The position numbers and the translations under genes are program-made. 33,464 nucleotides of DNA, taken from NCBI GenBank assembly GCA_027576995.1, contig JANBQC010000294.1, positions 1 through 33,464 of the forward strand, in the 5' to 3' direction. Origin of the DNA: Dimargaris cristalligena (lineage: Eukaryota; Kickxellomycota; Dimargaritomycetes; Dimargaritales; Dimargaritaceae). The stretch's first letter is position 1. Every line of letters begins with the position of its first letter. The notes beneath the pieces were generated by a model that did not search any database, had not been told where the DNA came from, and worked only from the letters and a program-made list of their open reading frames with translations. Positions 10,448 to 21,859 of this stretch are shown here, piece after piece.

Positions 10448-12369
10448 TCAACTTACAATATTGCTTTTCCAGTTGAACCCAATGCTGATGGTCTCCGCAA
10501 TGACAGTGGAGTATTCCTGGTCGGGCATAACCACAATGGGTTGCGGGGAAATGATGCTGGTGATTTTTTCTTTGGGGAACCGGGTGAATAGGTTCTCCTT
10601 GGGGCGGTAGTCGTGCTGGCTGCGGTTATACATCTCATTACGCTAGAAAAGTCAGAGAGGCGATAGAAAATGGGGCCGACCGTGGTAGATGCAGTTAGTA
10701 TTCCATGGTCCCGAAAGTGCTGCCCCACGATTATTCGAGGCTATATTATGCACTGCTTGGTGGCTTGAGTGTATCGTGCACAAGACATACTACACATTGC
10801 TAATAAAACCAAATGACAGGAGTTGCAAAATTACCTTATAGACGAAAGAACGAAAGTTGATGTCACGGAACCCGGCGGTTTCATCGGTGATGTATACCTG
10901 CCATACAATCTGGTACACCCCGGCTGGGACACTGGGAAACATGGCAGCAATCTGTGCATGCAAGGGAGGTAGGAGCGGGCAGGAAAAGTCAAAGTATGGA
11001 AACCAATTGGGAGCAGAGAATTATTAGTACTAATAAAGTCAGCCGACGGTCACCAGCGGAGGGAGGGTGCAGACCGGGAAATGTCTGACCACGGTCAAAC
11101 AACCATTGGGGATTTATACGTCACTGGCCGACTCTACGGCGATACAGTAAGTATGACGCGACGATGCCAGGGGGCTGGAGTTAATGTGTATAAAGATGAC
11201 GAACCTTGAAATTGTTGGCGCATAGAACAGTCAATAGTTGGAGGTCGGCACTATAAATGAGCAGACAGGGGGGATGCATGGACAGTGGACATATGGCAGG
11301 GTCAGTAAGACTGCATAATGTTTTCAGGAAATGGGATAGTCGGTTTCAAAGACACCCAGTGGGTGCCCCATCGTAGATGTGTTCTGGGAATGGTGATCCA
11401 GTATAGCCATTTCGGGTGGGCTCGTATACCCAGCCAGGGGAAGGGGAAATGGCCGTGAGAAAACCAGGCGTTGTGAGACGGTTACGGACGGGAGGGTCTT
11501 ATGGTTCCCCGTACCATTATAGAGGATGCCTCCTATATTGTGCGGAAGCAACCAGGGGGAAAGGGAATCACTATTTTACTTACATCTCGGGATGTGGGGT
11601 CACGATAATCCGGCCATTGGGGGCTTGGTGGTCGCAGCTTTGGGCGCAGGAGAATTTAAGATCCCCTAATGATACAAATATGGAAAGATTATCACCAAGC
11701 AAGCAAGTTAAAACCAGAAAAGGGCCGGGAAATACGAGAGAGATGGGGAGCGGGAGGAATACCAAAGGTGAACACGATGCATCATTCAATATAGGTGGGT
11801 GTACTTACGGGATTTGAGGAAGGCTAGGCGACAGGACCCTTGGTGCCGCATGATTTTGTCGAACTTGCGGATGGACAGGGGGTACCAAAAGCTTTCTTCT
11901 TGGGTGAGATCGTACAGATGGCGGCTGGTCTATAGCGCGACAAGTGGGTATTATTGCACGGGGTAACATGATAGTTTCAAAGAGGGATTAATACGACATA
12001 CTCTGCAGACTAAGCAGTGCGTGAATGATATGTCCAGCTGATACCATAAAAGGCGAGTGACGTGTGGGTATAATATCAAACACCATACATATTCAGCAGT
12101 CCTTCAGAGTAGAGAGGCTCTGGGTATAATTACAACAACAACATTGGTCACCACTCCCGACTGCTGTTCTATTACATTCCGCATATACGTAAAGTAGCAT
12201 ATAGTATAGAGGCAATTGGCCATACCTGAGTGAGGCTGATAATGTCGTGCTCCCCGAGGTAGCGGGTTAGGCGGTAGAGTATGTCCTCAGGAAGGCAGTT
12301 GAAAAGACGGGGGGCGGGTTTGAGGGTGCTCAAGTGAGCGGAACGAGGTTGAGCCTGGGGCGAAGCCAT
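10448..12369 (-). CDS. F-box protein with PP2-like C-terminal region (6 or 7 exons)
   Basis: Minus-strand exons at 12369-12226, 11929-11809, 11665-11584, 11250-11205, 10951-10835 and 10642-10457 join in phase, all with GT..AG borders. Reading on to TGA at 10448 gives 234 residues. Residues about 25-65 form an F-box (NCLPEDILYRLTRYLGEHD, then SLTQTSRHLYDL and FWYPL), the domain that docks on Skp1 in SCF ubiquitin ligases. The part VPAGVYQIVWQVYI with FRDINFRSF resembles phloem-protein-2-like domains found after F-boxes in plants and some fungi. That assignment is tentative. The short fourth exon (46 bases) and the 3' end are the least certain. An alternative final exon is 10206-10120. The substrate is unknown. 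Confidence 0.65.
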
Positions 12370-13372
12370 GGTGACAGTGTAACTGGGTGGGCAAGGAATG
12401 TCGGTGGAATATGAAGGATAGGTAGGTCTAGGGAAATGCAGGAGCGAGACGAGACAGACTAGGTTGGTGAAAGTGAAAAGTGGGCGGGTAAAACAACAAG
12501 TAGTGCTAGTTAAACAAAGAGGACGGGGTGGTGTGATAAATAATAATATGCTATGGGGAGGGGTTTGATACAAAAGGCGGAAGGAAGGGGGGTCTAGGAG
12601 GGTATTTATACGGGATACGCACACCCGCAAAATTGGAAGTACTTAAAACGACTTGGATAAGAGGAGACAGTAGTAGTACTTGAAGTGGAAAACGCCCCTT
12701 GCCGTAAAGGTGGGGAAGGGCATATAGTCAACCAGAAGAGAAAATATGAGAAGGAGGGGGAGTGGCTGCTATACAGAACCTCGCCCCGCCTATAGCATAG
12801 GAACCGACCTTTTTTACCAGCCGATGATAATAGGGTGGTGGAAAAACACAACCACTAAGACTGTAGCCAGTGCGGAGGAGCACAGCGCGGGTAAAAAAAT
12901 GCATCCTGAGACAAAAAACGGGTCCCATGGATCCGATGGCTATACTGTACATGATAGATAGATAGATAGGGTGAAGATAATGTTACTTCTAACCAAACCA
13001 AACCACACATACCGCCAGCTTGGCACTACTAAAGGTGATTCGATCATTGAATATCACGAAAAAGGAATTTGGTAAGTTGCACTGAATTAACACCATTTCT
13101 ATACCACTCATGCAGTGCAGTGATCGTGTCTCCCCATACTCTACTAATTTCCGAACTATCGCCTCATTTTTATCCGCCAGCCTCCCCCACCGCGCGTGCT
13201 AAACAGCCCCCACTGCTTGGCGGGTTTCTAATTTCACCCGCTAACTTACGACTAGACCGTGTATATATTTCGTGACAATAGCGGACGCCGGTGGCGAAAT
13301 GCCACCCCATGTCACCCGGAACCTCTACCTTCATCTTCCCCCAACCCCCGTCGCTTCCGCCGCTGTTCAGCA
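12370..13372. other. F-box gene promoter side, no supported gene
   Basis: The region is the upstream flank of the minus-strand F-box gene. It contains long purine runs on the plus strand (pyrimidines in the F-box leader) and a GATA microsatellite at 12953-12969. I see no coding region I can defend. Confidence 0.5.
12953..12969. repeat. (GATA)n microsatellite
   Basis: Four consecutive GATA units, simple sequence in the intergenic region. Confidence 0.75.
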
Positions 13373-13859
13373 ATGAGGGTCTGGGCCACGGCCAATTCGG
13401 ATGAATTCAGTTCCTGGGTAAGCACCGATATCGCCAATATAATATTGTTGTTCTAAAATAATAGTATATATATATAAGGCGTTGGTAAATTGGTACATGT
13501 GATGCAATCCAGCCCACATAATGGATTAAATTAGTACGCTAATCAATGGGCCATCTAAAAGCGTAATAATGATTGCCCGGCGTAAAAAGGCTAGGCGTTA
13601 CTAAATCCACAGTGTCCATTCTGCCGATAGTATAGTATAACCACCGGATAATATATATATTACGACACACACACCTACACCCCCCCCCTGATGATATATA
13701 ATACCCCGGGTACCTTGACACCATTGGCCCGAATTTCCCTTCCCTATTTACCAGTCAACTCCCCGTATTCATTCCACTCGCAGCCGTTTCCTTCGATTCA
13801 GCATCACTCACCCCTACCCCCATTCCACCCACCCACAGCCGTTGGGAATGAATAGGTAA
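13373..13859 (+). other. Possible very small spliced gene
   Basis: An ATG at 13373 opens 15 codons (MRVWATANSDEFSSW) that end exactly at a GTAAGC donor at 13418. Acceptors at 13754 or 13783 would give a second exon ending at a stop at 13859 or 13855, for a protein of only about 40-50 residues. The upstream TATATATT and a GTAAGT..CAG pair near 13073-13118 could mark a promoter and leader intron. No family is recognised. It may well be chance. Confidence 0.2.
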
Positions 13860-14283
13860 GTAGTCCCGGCTTGGCGCATACTCATGCAGCTGGGGTATTG
13901 GTATAAGTATAGGTATAGGAAGCAGCCGTCCATGGTTAGGGTTAAAAAAATACTACTACTACTGCGGGGTATAAAAACGGCAGAGGGAAATAAATGGGAG
14001 CAAGTTGCGCGTGGTGCGGGCAGGCACAAGGGTAAAAATACCAGCCCCTGTTTTACCCACATTCATCTCCGCCCACTACCCCAAACTCGTACTACAGCCC
14101 TGGTTGCTGGTTTCGCTCATATCCGACTGGGACTAATATGAACCGCACCTACAAATATAGGCATTTTCCTCTTCCTCATCCTAAGCACCTCCCCCCTCCC
14201 TCCCGCACCACTGGACAGGGGGGAAACAGAAAATATTCCTCCCTGGAAATCTATCACACACTCTTACATATACACACACATGC

Positions 14284-14301
14284 CCTCTCTCTCTCTCTCT
14301 C
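14284..14301. repeat. (CT)n microsatellite
   Basis: A dinucleotide CT run within a pyrimidine-rich stretch near the 3' end of the LRR gene. Between about 13860 and this point I find no supported gene. Confidence 0.75.
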
Positions 14302-14391
14302 CCTCCATCTCCCTCCCTGAACCAGCATCCCTTCCCTGGCTGTGACGCAAGGCTTAGGGGGAGCGACACCGAACGATAAAAAACCAAACCC

Positions 14392-15828
14392 TCAGGCATC
14401 CCCCAAAAAGAGAATCGGTAATGATGAAATAAATAGATGAAGCATAAAAAGCCTTGGCACGTCTACCTTAATAGTACCCTTGCGTGCAGTCGGCATAGAA
14501 TTCGGCTGACCCGGAACCGAGGGATAAGAGACGTCGCCAGTCACTCCGGGATGGGGGAGGCCGAATGATTTTACGGTGGTGGACGGGGGAGGAGGAGGAG
14601 GAGGAGGAAAGCTTGGCCGGGCCTGATCTGCGCCAAGCTGATCAAATTCAGGGGATAAACAGGGTGACGTCTCCGTAGGGTGGACACGAGTTGACGATAT
14701 GGTCGCTGGTCGTCCGTGGATTTCTTGGTTAGTGAACGTAGCCGAGGCCCTAGTTACTTGTCTGGTGGTCGTGGCAGTAGTAGTGGTGGTGGTGGTGATG
14801 AAATGGGCATGCACATTCCGCCGTGTATCTCGGGATGGAGTCTGGGCAGGCGGCTGGGGTGGAGTAAGTCCATAGGGGCGGGCTGTCTTAGCATCGATAG
14901 GTTTGGAGACAGGAGGGGCCTCTAAGGGTATGGACGGATCCGTCAGCCAGTTAGAAATAGCTTGGCCCAAAATATAAGAGGGGTAATTGAAAGAAAAAAC
15001 GGGGTGTTGGTAAGCAGGAGGCTGGACCCGGGCCAACGCATGGTTATGCATTGGTGAGCTGGAGGTATGAGGCTGGATTGTTCTGCTAAAGGGGATACTA
15101 AAGTGCAAACCGGCTGCTTGTCTGTGGTTCCCAAAGCAGTTGGCCAAGGCTATCTTATTACATGGGTGGGTGGACTTACATTTTCCGTCTAGACGCACAA
15201 CCTGCGGTAGATGGCGGTGAATCCATTGCGTATAAGCCGGAACCAGGGCCTTTGGATCCGGAGTCGGAGTCGGAGTCGGAGGTAAGTTCTGCCAGGGATT
15301 ACCAACAACGTGTAATACTTGCAGCTGCTGCAATCCAGTCAATTCGAGTAGAACCCGGAGATCTTTTAACCAATTGTAACTAACGTAGAGCTCGTTTAGA
15401 AAATGACAGCTGGCTAGCCCACGTAGATCGGTGAGATGATTATGGTTTAGACATAAAACCCGGAGTTGGGCCAACGGACGCAGGTGCACCACACTCGTCA
15501 AACCACGACCACTGTCCGGGTAGTCAACCGGGTGCAGATGGATATATCAAGTGATCAAAATATACACGCGGCTGTTTAGCATCGTCGGAAATAAAAGGGT
15601 CTACATTCAACCGGACCCGCGGGCACATCCTGCACCGAGTCACCGCCCTCTAAAATGAATTGGTTATATTGCTGGGCCTCCTTGGGAAAATAAGCGGCCA
15701 AGCCGGGCTGATGTGCGCCGCCTCTGTACATTCCCATGCCTTTCCGCTAATACTTACCGTAGACTCAGCCGCTGTAGTTCCGGCGGAGGTGGGGGGCGGC
15801 GGGTGTCCTTAAACCCAGCGACGTGCAT
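14392..15828 (-). CDS. Leucine-rich-repeat protein with low-complexity tail (2 exons)
   Basis: Minus-strand exons 15828-15758 and 15511-14392 join in phase across a GTAAGT..ACAG intron, giving 396 residues. The splice completes a leucine-rich repeat: LQRLSLR from exon 1 continues as GRGLTSVVHLRPL. About three repeats follow (LRVLCLNHNHLTDL, LNELYVSYNWLKDL, LQVLHVVGNPW) and a cap-like YTQWIHRHLPQVVRLDGK, all within the first 130 residues. The remaining two thirds is Pro/Ser/Thr-rich, with a seven-threonine run and a long poly-proline run. ATG at 15828 has an in-frame stop just upstream. The hydrophobic last 20 residues follow a possible GTAGAC donor, so the true 3' end may be spliced differently. 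LRRs bind protein partners, but the partner is unknown. Confidence 0.65.
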
Positions 15829-17449
15829 AGTAGTAGCTACTCAGCCAAAGTGTATAAAAGTATAATATGGGATTCAGTCGTAATCACCGGCTCCTTCGAT
15901 GGAATCAACACTCGGGCATCTCAATAGACGAACACTGAACACTCATTATCATTCTCGGTTTACCTTAAACAGATGGTTACGCCGGAGGAGGAGGGACGCA
16001 GGAATCGCCTTGAACGATTGAGGCAGGGTGGAAAAGGAGGGAGAGGATAGGGTTCAGTCACCAGCTACTGGGTGGTTAACAATCAGCGGCGACAGCGGCG
16101 GCGTCGACGGCAGTGAGAATGCAGGAGGTCACCTGCAGAAAGGTTCGGCGATGGAATTGATGAGCATGTCGGAGTTAGGCGGATGCGGTGGGATTTGGAT
16201 ATGCGATAATGAATAGAAGGCAACCCCGCCTTGCAGTAATGAACTAAGCGAAAAAAAAACCTGTATGAGTTCCGAGGTATTCTCTCTGGAATCCTGGAGT
16301 CGGTCAGGCTATAGTACTAGATTACAATGGTTCGGACCTATGAAATAGACTCGCCACCCGCTTGACCCATAACGTCAGTCTTGTGTAAACGGCGATTGGC
16401 TTTTTTCTTTAGTTAATGGGCCCTACCACTCTACTGGTACTCATGGCTCCTGTAAAAAAATCGAACTGAGCTACAATTGAGTAATGGTCTATACATTATT
16501 TTCGCTAATGCAAAGCGGCAATGAAATCGACCCGGGATCCCAATATGTTCACTGAATATGAAAGTGAAGTGAATACAGACAAATATAGGGATATCCTCTT
16601 AGCACTGGGCAATATAACCTCAATAAAGGTACCATGGGCCTGGTTGGGAGTAACCTGGACTAATTTGTTGGTTAGAAACGTATTGGAAGCTCAGTCCTTC
16701 GATGGTCGTCTTGGAATGGTATTCAATTAGAGGCTCTGGGGGCAATAATGTAACAATTGTGGTTATTGTACGTCTACAAGTCACCAACCTCATCATCTTG
16801 GTGTAGGCACGGCCGACTGGTAATTAATGAACAAACTCGGTCTGATGTATGGGACTGTTTAAATCTATAGGTTCGATTAAAGGATCGCGGCCATGATTCG
16901 ATGATTTACAGAGTATTCGTATTATATATACTGTAATACTCAGGCTGGGTTGGCGTTTGGGCGTTCAACAGTGCTGTAACGGGGAGAAATCGCACCCAAG
17001 TTCGGCCATCTACACCGATACCCCCTAAATTTCCAAAGATTCAGGTTGGATGATCCAAGTTTCGGAATACAGTTTGTTGCCTAGGAGCTGCATTAGCTTT
17101 GGGAAGCAACCAATGTCTTGGCTTATAATGCTGCCAAAGGATACTATGGCCTATACCAAATTACGTTGAGGTGGGTTGGGTAGAGATAGTCCTCCTGTAG
17201 GAATTGCTCCTGCTGGAATACGGCTGACTGAACCAACACATTGGACGTCAACATTCTCCTAGTCGCGCTGGCTCCGACTGACGTACCAAACCACCCAGCC
17301 CCATGAGCCCATTGAATTCACTATGCAATTACCTTTGCTCTCACAAGTCCTCATTTTAAGCCTTCTTCAATTCAGCATTCCTCATATCTTTTCCTTTTTT
17401 ACCAGCCATCTTTAATTCTCCGCCCTTTCGGTTTAATCTTCTCCAGTCG
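15829..17449. other. Divergent intergenic region, LRR and Ugo1-like genes
   Basis: A 1.6-kb region between divergently transcribed genes. It contains short open frames (for example 16521-16730, 69 codons from an ATG) with no recognisable features. The pyrimidine-rich segment 17380-17449 just before the Ugo1-like start is probably its leader. I see nothing else. Confidence 0.5.
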
Positions 17450-19296
17450 ATGGCCTCCACCCAAGCGCCACCCGAAGGCTCGGCCCACAGCCATCGGCCC
17501 TACGCTAATCCCATCGATCCCTCGCTGTCCCCCGATAAATTGGCCCAATTGAATCCCCTGCACAATGCCTTCGCTGGTTCCAGCGCGCTGCTCCAAGACC
17601 CCGCCAACGCGGCCCTGCTTCAAAACGGCGGTCTAGGCTACAGCCAGGGGTACTATACATCCGATCCGGGCTTGTACACGGGTCAGAGTGCCAGTCGGGG
17701 CCTGTTTAACTACGCCGGTATCCGTTTCCTCACGGTGGCTCTCTCGAATCCGTTTGAGGTGGGCCAAACTCTGCTCCAGGTGCAGCACTTGCCGAGTGAC
17801 ACGGAATTAACCGTAGACGGCGTGGCGGCCCTACCCGAGAGTACTGGGGGGCGCGATGGAGGCTTCGATAGACACCATGTAAGTTTGATTAGCTAAGTTT
17901 CTAATTAATCCGATCCCCCATTGCATCTTGACAACTGCTTCGCACAATCGCTAGATTAATAGACAAGATAGTTTATTGATTTAACTCGGTTGTATTCCAC
18001 CGATCTGGCTTTCCCTTTATCTAATTTACCTCGTCGCAGGTCCCCGGTCCCGAAGACCCAGGCTACTACGAATACCTTCGCAATAATCCCCCCTCGGCCT
18101 CCGGAACCCCCCTTTCGCATGCCTCCCTCACGCATGGCCGCCGCCGGGGGACCCCCCGAACCGACCACACCGGTTACTTTGTGCCCTCGGTCAGCACCCT
18201 AGATGATGACGGTACCCGCGCGGCCTATGAACTCGGTATCCTAGAAACCGGGGTATGGGGCACCATGCGGCGGCTGTACAATCACCCGCAGGAGGGCCTC
18301 CTGAGCCTGTTCAAGGGCCAGTTTACCGGGTGGGTCTGGGAAATGGCGCAGCTCTTTATCCAACCCACCCTGGAGGGCTACCTTAACGAGATGTTCAACC
18401 TCTACGACGACACCATTCCGCTGATGCACCTCGACCATGTGTGGCCGAATCTGAGCACGTTAATCGCCAGCAACGTCATTACCGGGGTGGCCCTGAGTCC
18501 CCTGGAACTGGTCCGCACCCGGCTTATGCTGCAACCCGGGCAGACCAACCGGCAAAAATACAGCGGGCTGTTTAATGGTCTGAGTACGATTATGAGGGAA
18601 GAAGGAGGGTTGTGGGCCATGTACTTTTCCACGGTGCACTTGATTCCCACCGTGGTTTTCCACTCACTGCGCCCGCTCTTCGAAAACACCGGCAGTCTGG
18701 TGGTGAATCGGGCTCTGGGCATCTCGAGCGAGGATACCCCTTTCACGTCCGCCGTGGCCCATATGGCCTATTCCATGCTGGAACTGCTGGTGGTGCTGCC
18801 GGTCGAAACGGTCCGTAAGCGCCTCCAGGCCCAGCCGCGCTATACCAAGGAATTCATGTTGACTGTCACCGCCGACCAGCGGGCCCGTTCGGCCTCCGGT
18901 AGTGGTAGTAATAACGGCAGTGGTGGAGCGGCCGCGGATTTCCGACCCTATATGACCAGTGTGCCCATTACCCCGGTGCCCTACACCGGCATGCTCAACT
19001 GTGCCTACCGTATCATTACGGAGGAAGGTCGCTCGGCGAAACAAATCCGGGCGGCGCGCAAGGCTATGGACCCTTCGTTGAACTCTTCGAATAATAGCGG
19101 CCGCCATGACCCTCTGCAGGAACATGACGGCGGTGCCAGTCGGTTTAACCGTCGCCGACCCACCTCGGCCACTCCACTGCCCGTCACTTGGGGCCTGCGT
19201 GGTCTGTACCAGGGTTTCGGCCTCCACTGCACTAGTCATGTGGCGCTATTCCTGGTAAACCTGGTGGGACCCATTACCGTGGAGGAGGACTGGTAG
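17450..19296 (+). CDS. UGO1: Ugo1/SLC25A46-like mitochondrial outer-membrane fusion protein
   Basis: Exons 17450-17878 and 18040-19296 (intron GTAAGT..GCAG, 161 bases) encode 561 residues. This is a divergent mitochondrial-carrier protein. NPFEVGQTLLQVQ at residues 100-112, SPLELVRTRLMLQ near 294 and LPVETVRKRLQAQ near 395 mark carrier-type repeats with altered signature residues. That is as expected for Ugo1, which in yeast links the fusion GTPases Fzo1 and Mgm1 and is not a transporter. The Asn/Gln-poor, Pro-rich N-terminus lacks a cleavable presequence. A Gly/Ser/Asn-rich insert near residues 425-440 and another near 465-515 enlarge the last repeat. GLYQGFGLHCTSHVALFLVNL ends the last helix pair. 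Confidence 0.85.
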
Positions 19297-20048
19297 AGGG
19301 ATAACCTTGCTTAATTTTTGGTATGGATTCCTGTGTTTTATAGTATCTTTTATTTTTATCTTCTTTATTATTTTATTTCGATAGGGTGCTGCTATTCGCC
19401 CCTTTTTTCAAAAAGAAACCTTTTGCTGGGCCATTGAGTTGAGCTGGCTTTTTTAAGAATCTAAAATAGATGTTACATAGCGCTAAATTGAGACTGGGTA
19501 ACTGACTGAAATTCGGTATGTTCGAGAGTTACTGGGCCTGGGCATTGGTAAACGGCACCCCAATAGTAACTTGTCTCGGCTGGTGAAATAGAGTGCCTTT
19601 TTAAGCGGGGGGATTGTCTTTAAAGGCGATGTATTTAATCGGTGAGCTTCACTTAGATTTATGAAACTAGGAAATGTCTAGTAGTAGTGGTAATGGTAGT
19701 TGTTGGGTGTGGTTTGAAGTGAAGCCTATAGGTGCCCTAGATCCGGCTCCTAATCCGGACCACTTGGGGCTGATATAGTGAGGGAAATACATTACGGATC
19801 ACGTGAATGGTAGGTAGGCTTCAAATTTCATTAGATTGAAGAGGAATGGCACAATATTTGGGATGCATTTTTTGAGAGGGGTCTATTTTTATGTGAAAGT
19901 TGTTCGAGACAACAGGTAGAAGGTATAAAGCCGAAAAGTGGCTCGCCCCACCCATCGATTCCACCTCTTTCGTTATTCGGGACATCGCCTGTCACATCCA
20001 TCACATTCTATACCAACTTTACGGTTGCTATCCACTTCATCGACTCAA
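19297..20048. other. Gap between Ugo1-like gene and eL8 gene
   Basis: T-rich 3' flank followed by the upstream region of the eL8 gene. No coding region is supported. GTAGTAGTGGTAATGGTAG near 19680 is weak simple sequence. Confidence 0.5.
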
Positions 20049-21782
20049 ATGGTACGTGCGAGTAGCCTAGACAAAGACACCGAAGGGAAACCCCATCCAC
20101 TCGTCACCATACCCATCCATCCATCCATCCATCCATCTATATATTCCGATACATGTGTACCGGCCAAGAGGGTCGATTCGGAACGATGAAACCGTCTCGA
20201 TGGCATCCCAATCCCCCGCTTCACAATATCCGTAATAAGTACCAACCCTTCACGAGACTAACACTACGCCACTTCCTTTTGCTGATTCCCACTTAACCAC
20301 TCCCCCGCATCGTCCACTTCTGTAGGCTCCCACTAAGCGCACTGGTAAGAAGGTGGCCCCCGCCCCTTCCGTGGCCCGTTCCAAGACCACTGGTCAGACC
20401 AAGAAGAACCCCCTCTTCGTGGCCAACCCCCGCATCTTCTCCGTCGGTAATGCCATCCAGCCCAAGCGTGACCTGACCCGCTTCGTGAAGATGCCCGCCT
20501 ACGTGCGTCTCCAGCGCCAGCGCCGCGTCCTGAAGCTGCGTCTCAAGGTCCCCCCTGCCGTGAACCAGTTCACCAAGGTCCTGGACAAGAACACCGCCAC
20601 TAACCTGTTCCGTCTGTTCAACAAGTACCGCCCCGAGACCCGTCTGGAGAAGCGCACTCGTCTCCGCACCGCCGCCGCCGCCAAGGCCGAGGGTAAGGAC
20701 CTCCCCAAGTCCCCCAAGCCTTACTCCGTGAAGATGGGTATCAACCACGTCACTGCCCTGATTGAGGCCAAGAAGGCCCAGCTCGTCGTGATCGCTGACG
20801 ATGTCGAGCCCCTTGAGGTAAGAACCACCCCCTTGAGTTGTGTGATATACCATGTGGTGGTGCTGATATTTTGCGAGTTGGTTTGATAATAGCTGGTGGT
20901 TAATCAACGACATTTTCCCCTCGTCAGTATGGCCTTTTTCGCTGGGGGGCTGTCCTCTGAGAGAATGGTCGCGCCTGGATCAGCTACATAATTGGTAGTT
21001 CCCTTCGAATTTATGCATTCGATCCCAATCCCGACTGGTGATTCAATTACCATTGGTGAGGTTGGGATGTCCTTTCCCATTTTTCACCATTGGAGTCCCT
21101 CTTGGGACGACAGTGGCGTTGCGGAAGGGACTGGGGAACTATATCGCCTAAATATCGTTGGGTGTGTCGGAGGAAAATGAAAGGGGGTGGTGTAGTGGAT
21201 TATTAGTTAGTGGGGTTTTCTTGCATGAACACCCCAATGCCTATTAATGCTATTCCCCCACCCCGTATCCTGGCTACCGACACATTAGAATAGTCGTCTC
21301 ATCCACGCACTAATCCATGACCCTTCGATACGGCCCGTTCATCAGAACTAGTACTTAACTCCGCGTCTATTTTTGGACTAATAGTGAGCAATGCTTTCCC
21401 CCCATTTTTTTTTGTATTATACTGTATTTCTACTCGGTTACTACCACCACATCCCCTGTATATTATTGTATTGTGATAGCTCGTCATCTGGCTGCCCGCC
21501 CTCTGCCGTAAAATGGGTATCCCCTACTGCATCGTCAAGGGCAAGGCCCGTCTCGGTACCGTCGTGCACAAGAAGACCGCCACCGTCCTGGCCTTCACCG
21601 AGGTCCGCGAAGAGGACAAGAACCAGCTCGCTACCCTGGTGTCCTCCATCAAGGCCAACTTCAACGACAAGTTCGACGAACACCGCCGTAACTGGGGTGG
21701 TAACACCATGAGCCAGCGTTCTCAGGACGCCAAGGCCAAGCGTCAACGCGAACTGGCCAGCTCCATCGCCATCCACGTCTAA
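20049..21782 (+). CDS. RPL8: 60S ribosomal protein eL8 (L7Ae family), 3 exons
   Basis: Exon 1 is only the ATG (20049-20051). Introns 20052-20325 and 20818-21479 separate it from exons 20326-20817 and 21480-21782. The 265-residue product matches eL8 (yeast Rpl8, human RPL7A) in length. It has [19 protein letters not shown] near the N-terminus, [20 protein letters not shown], and an L7Ae-type RNA-binding domain with [28 protein letters not shown] and GKARLG. Intron 2 interrupts between PLE and LVIWLP. It is a structural component of the large ribosomal subunit that contacts rRNA. Strongly C-ending codons and AAG lysines indicate high expression. The one-codon first exon means that automated start prediction would miss the start. 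Confidence 0.95.
20114..20137. repeat. (CATC)6 microsatellite in eL8 intron 1
   Basis: Six perfect CATC units inside the first intron of the eL8 gene. A similar CATC run lies in the leader intron of the eS19 gene. Confidence 0.8.
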
Positions 21783-21853
21783 GATCTCTCATTATTTCCC
21801 CCGTTTTACTCGTTCGGTCTGCATGATCTTCGGAATGCCCACTAGTTGAGTCT

Positions 21854-21859
21854 AATAAA
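21854..21859 (+). terminator. Polyadenylation signal of eL8 gene
   Basis: AATAAA 71 bases after the stop codon, followed by T- and GT-rich sequence. Confidence 0.5.

Noticed and set aside
15900..16160. Possible extra 5' exon of the LRR gene on the minus strand (ending LLLRRNHLFK at a GTAAAC)
   Set aside because: It could join in phase to DTRRPPPPP, but no start codon or acceptor exists before the next in-frame stop. The ATG at 15828 is simpler.
16521..16730. A 69-codon ATG frame upstream of the Ugo1-like gene
   Set aside because: No family features, no supporting splice signals and mixed codon use. Compatible with chance.
18664..19239. A 191-codon minus-strand frame over the Ugo1-like gene
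   Set aside because: It is rich in His/Arg/Gly without a recognisable domain, and the plus strand carries a clear carrier-family protein.
20101..20140. Short direct repeats resembling an array
   Set aside because: A tetranucleotide CATC microsatellite, not CRISPR.
20293..20913. A 206-codon minus-strand frame over eL8 exon 2
   Set aside because: It is a shadow of the highly biased eL8 coding sequence.
20818..21479. Intronic box C/D snoRNA in the eL8 gene
   Set aside because: Single CTGA and TGATA words are present, but I could not find a paired C and D box with a terminal stem.
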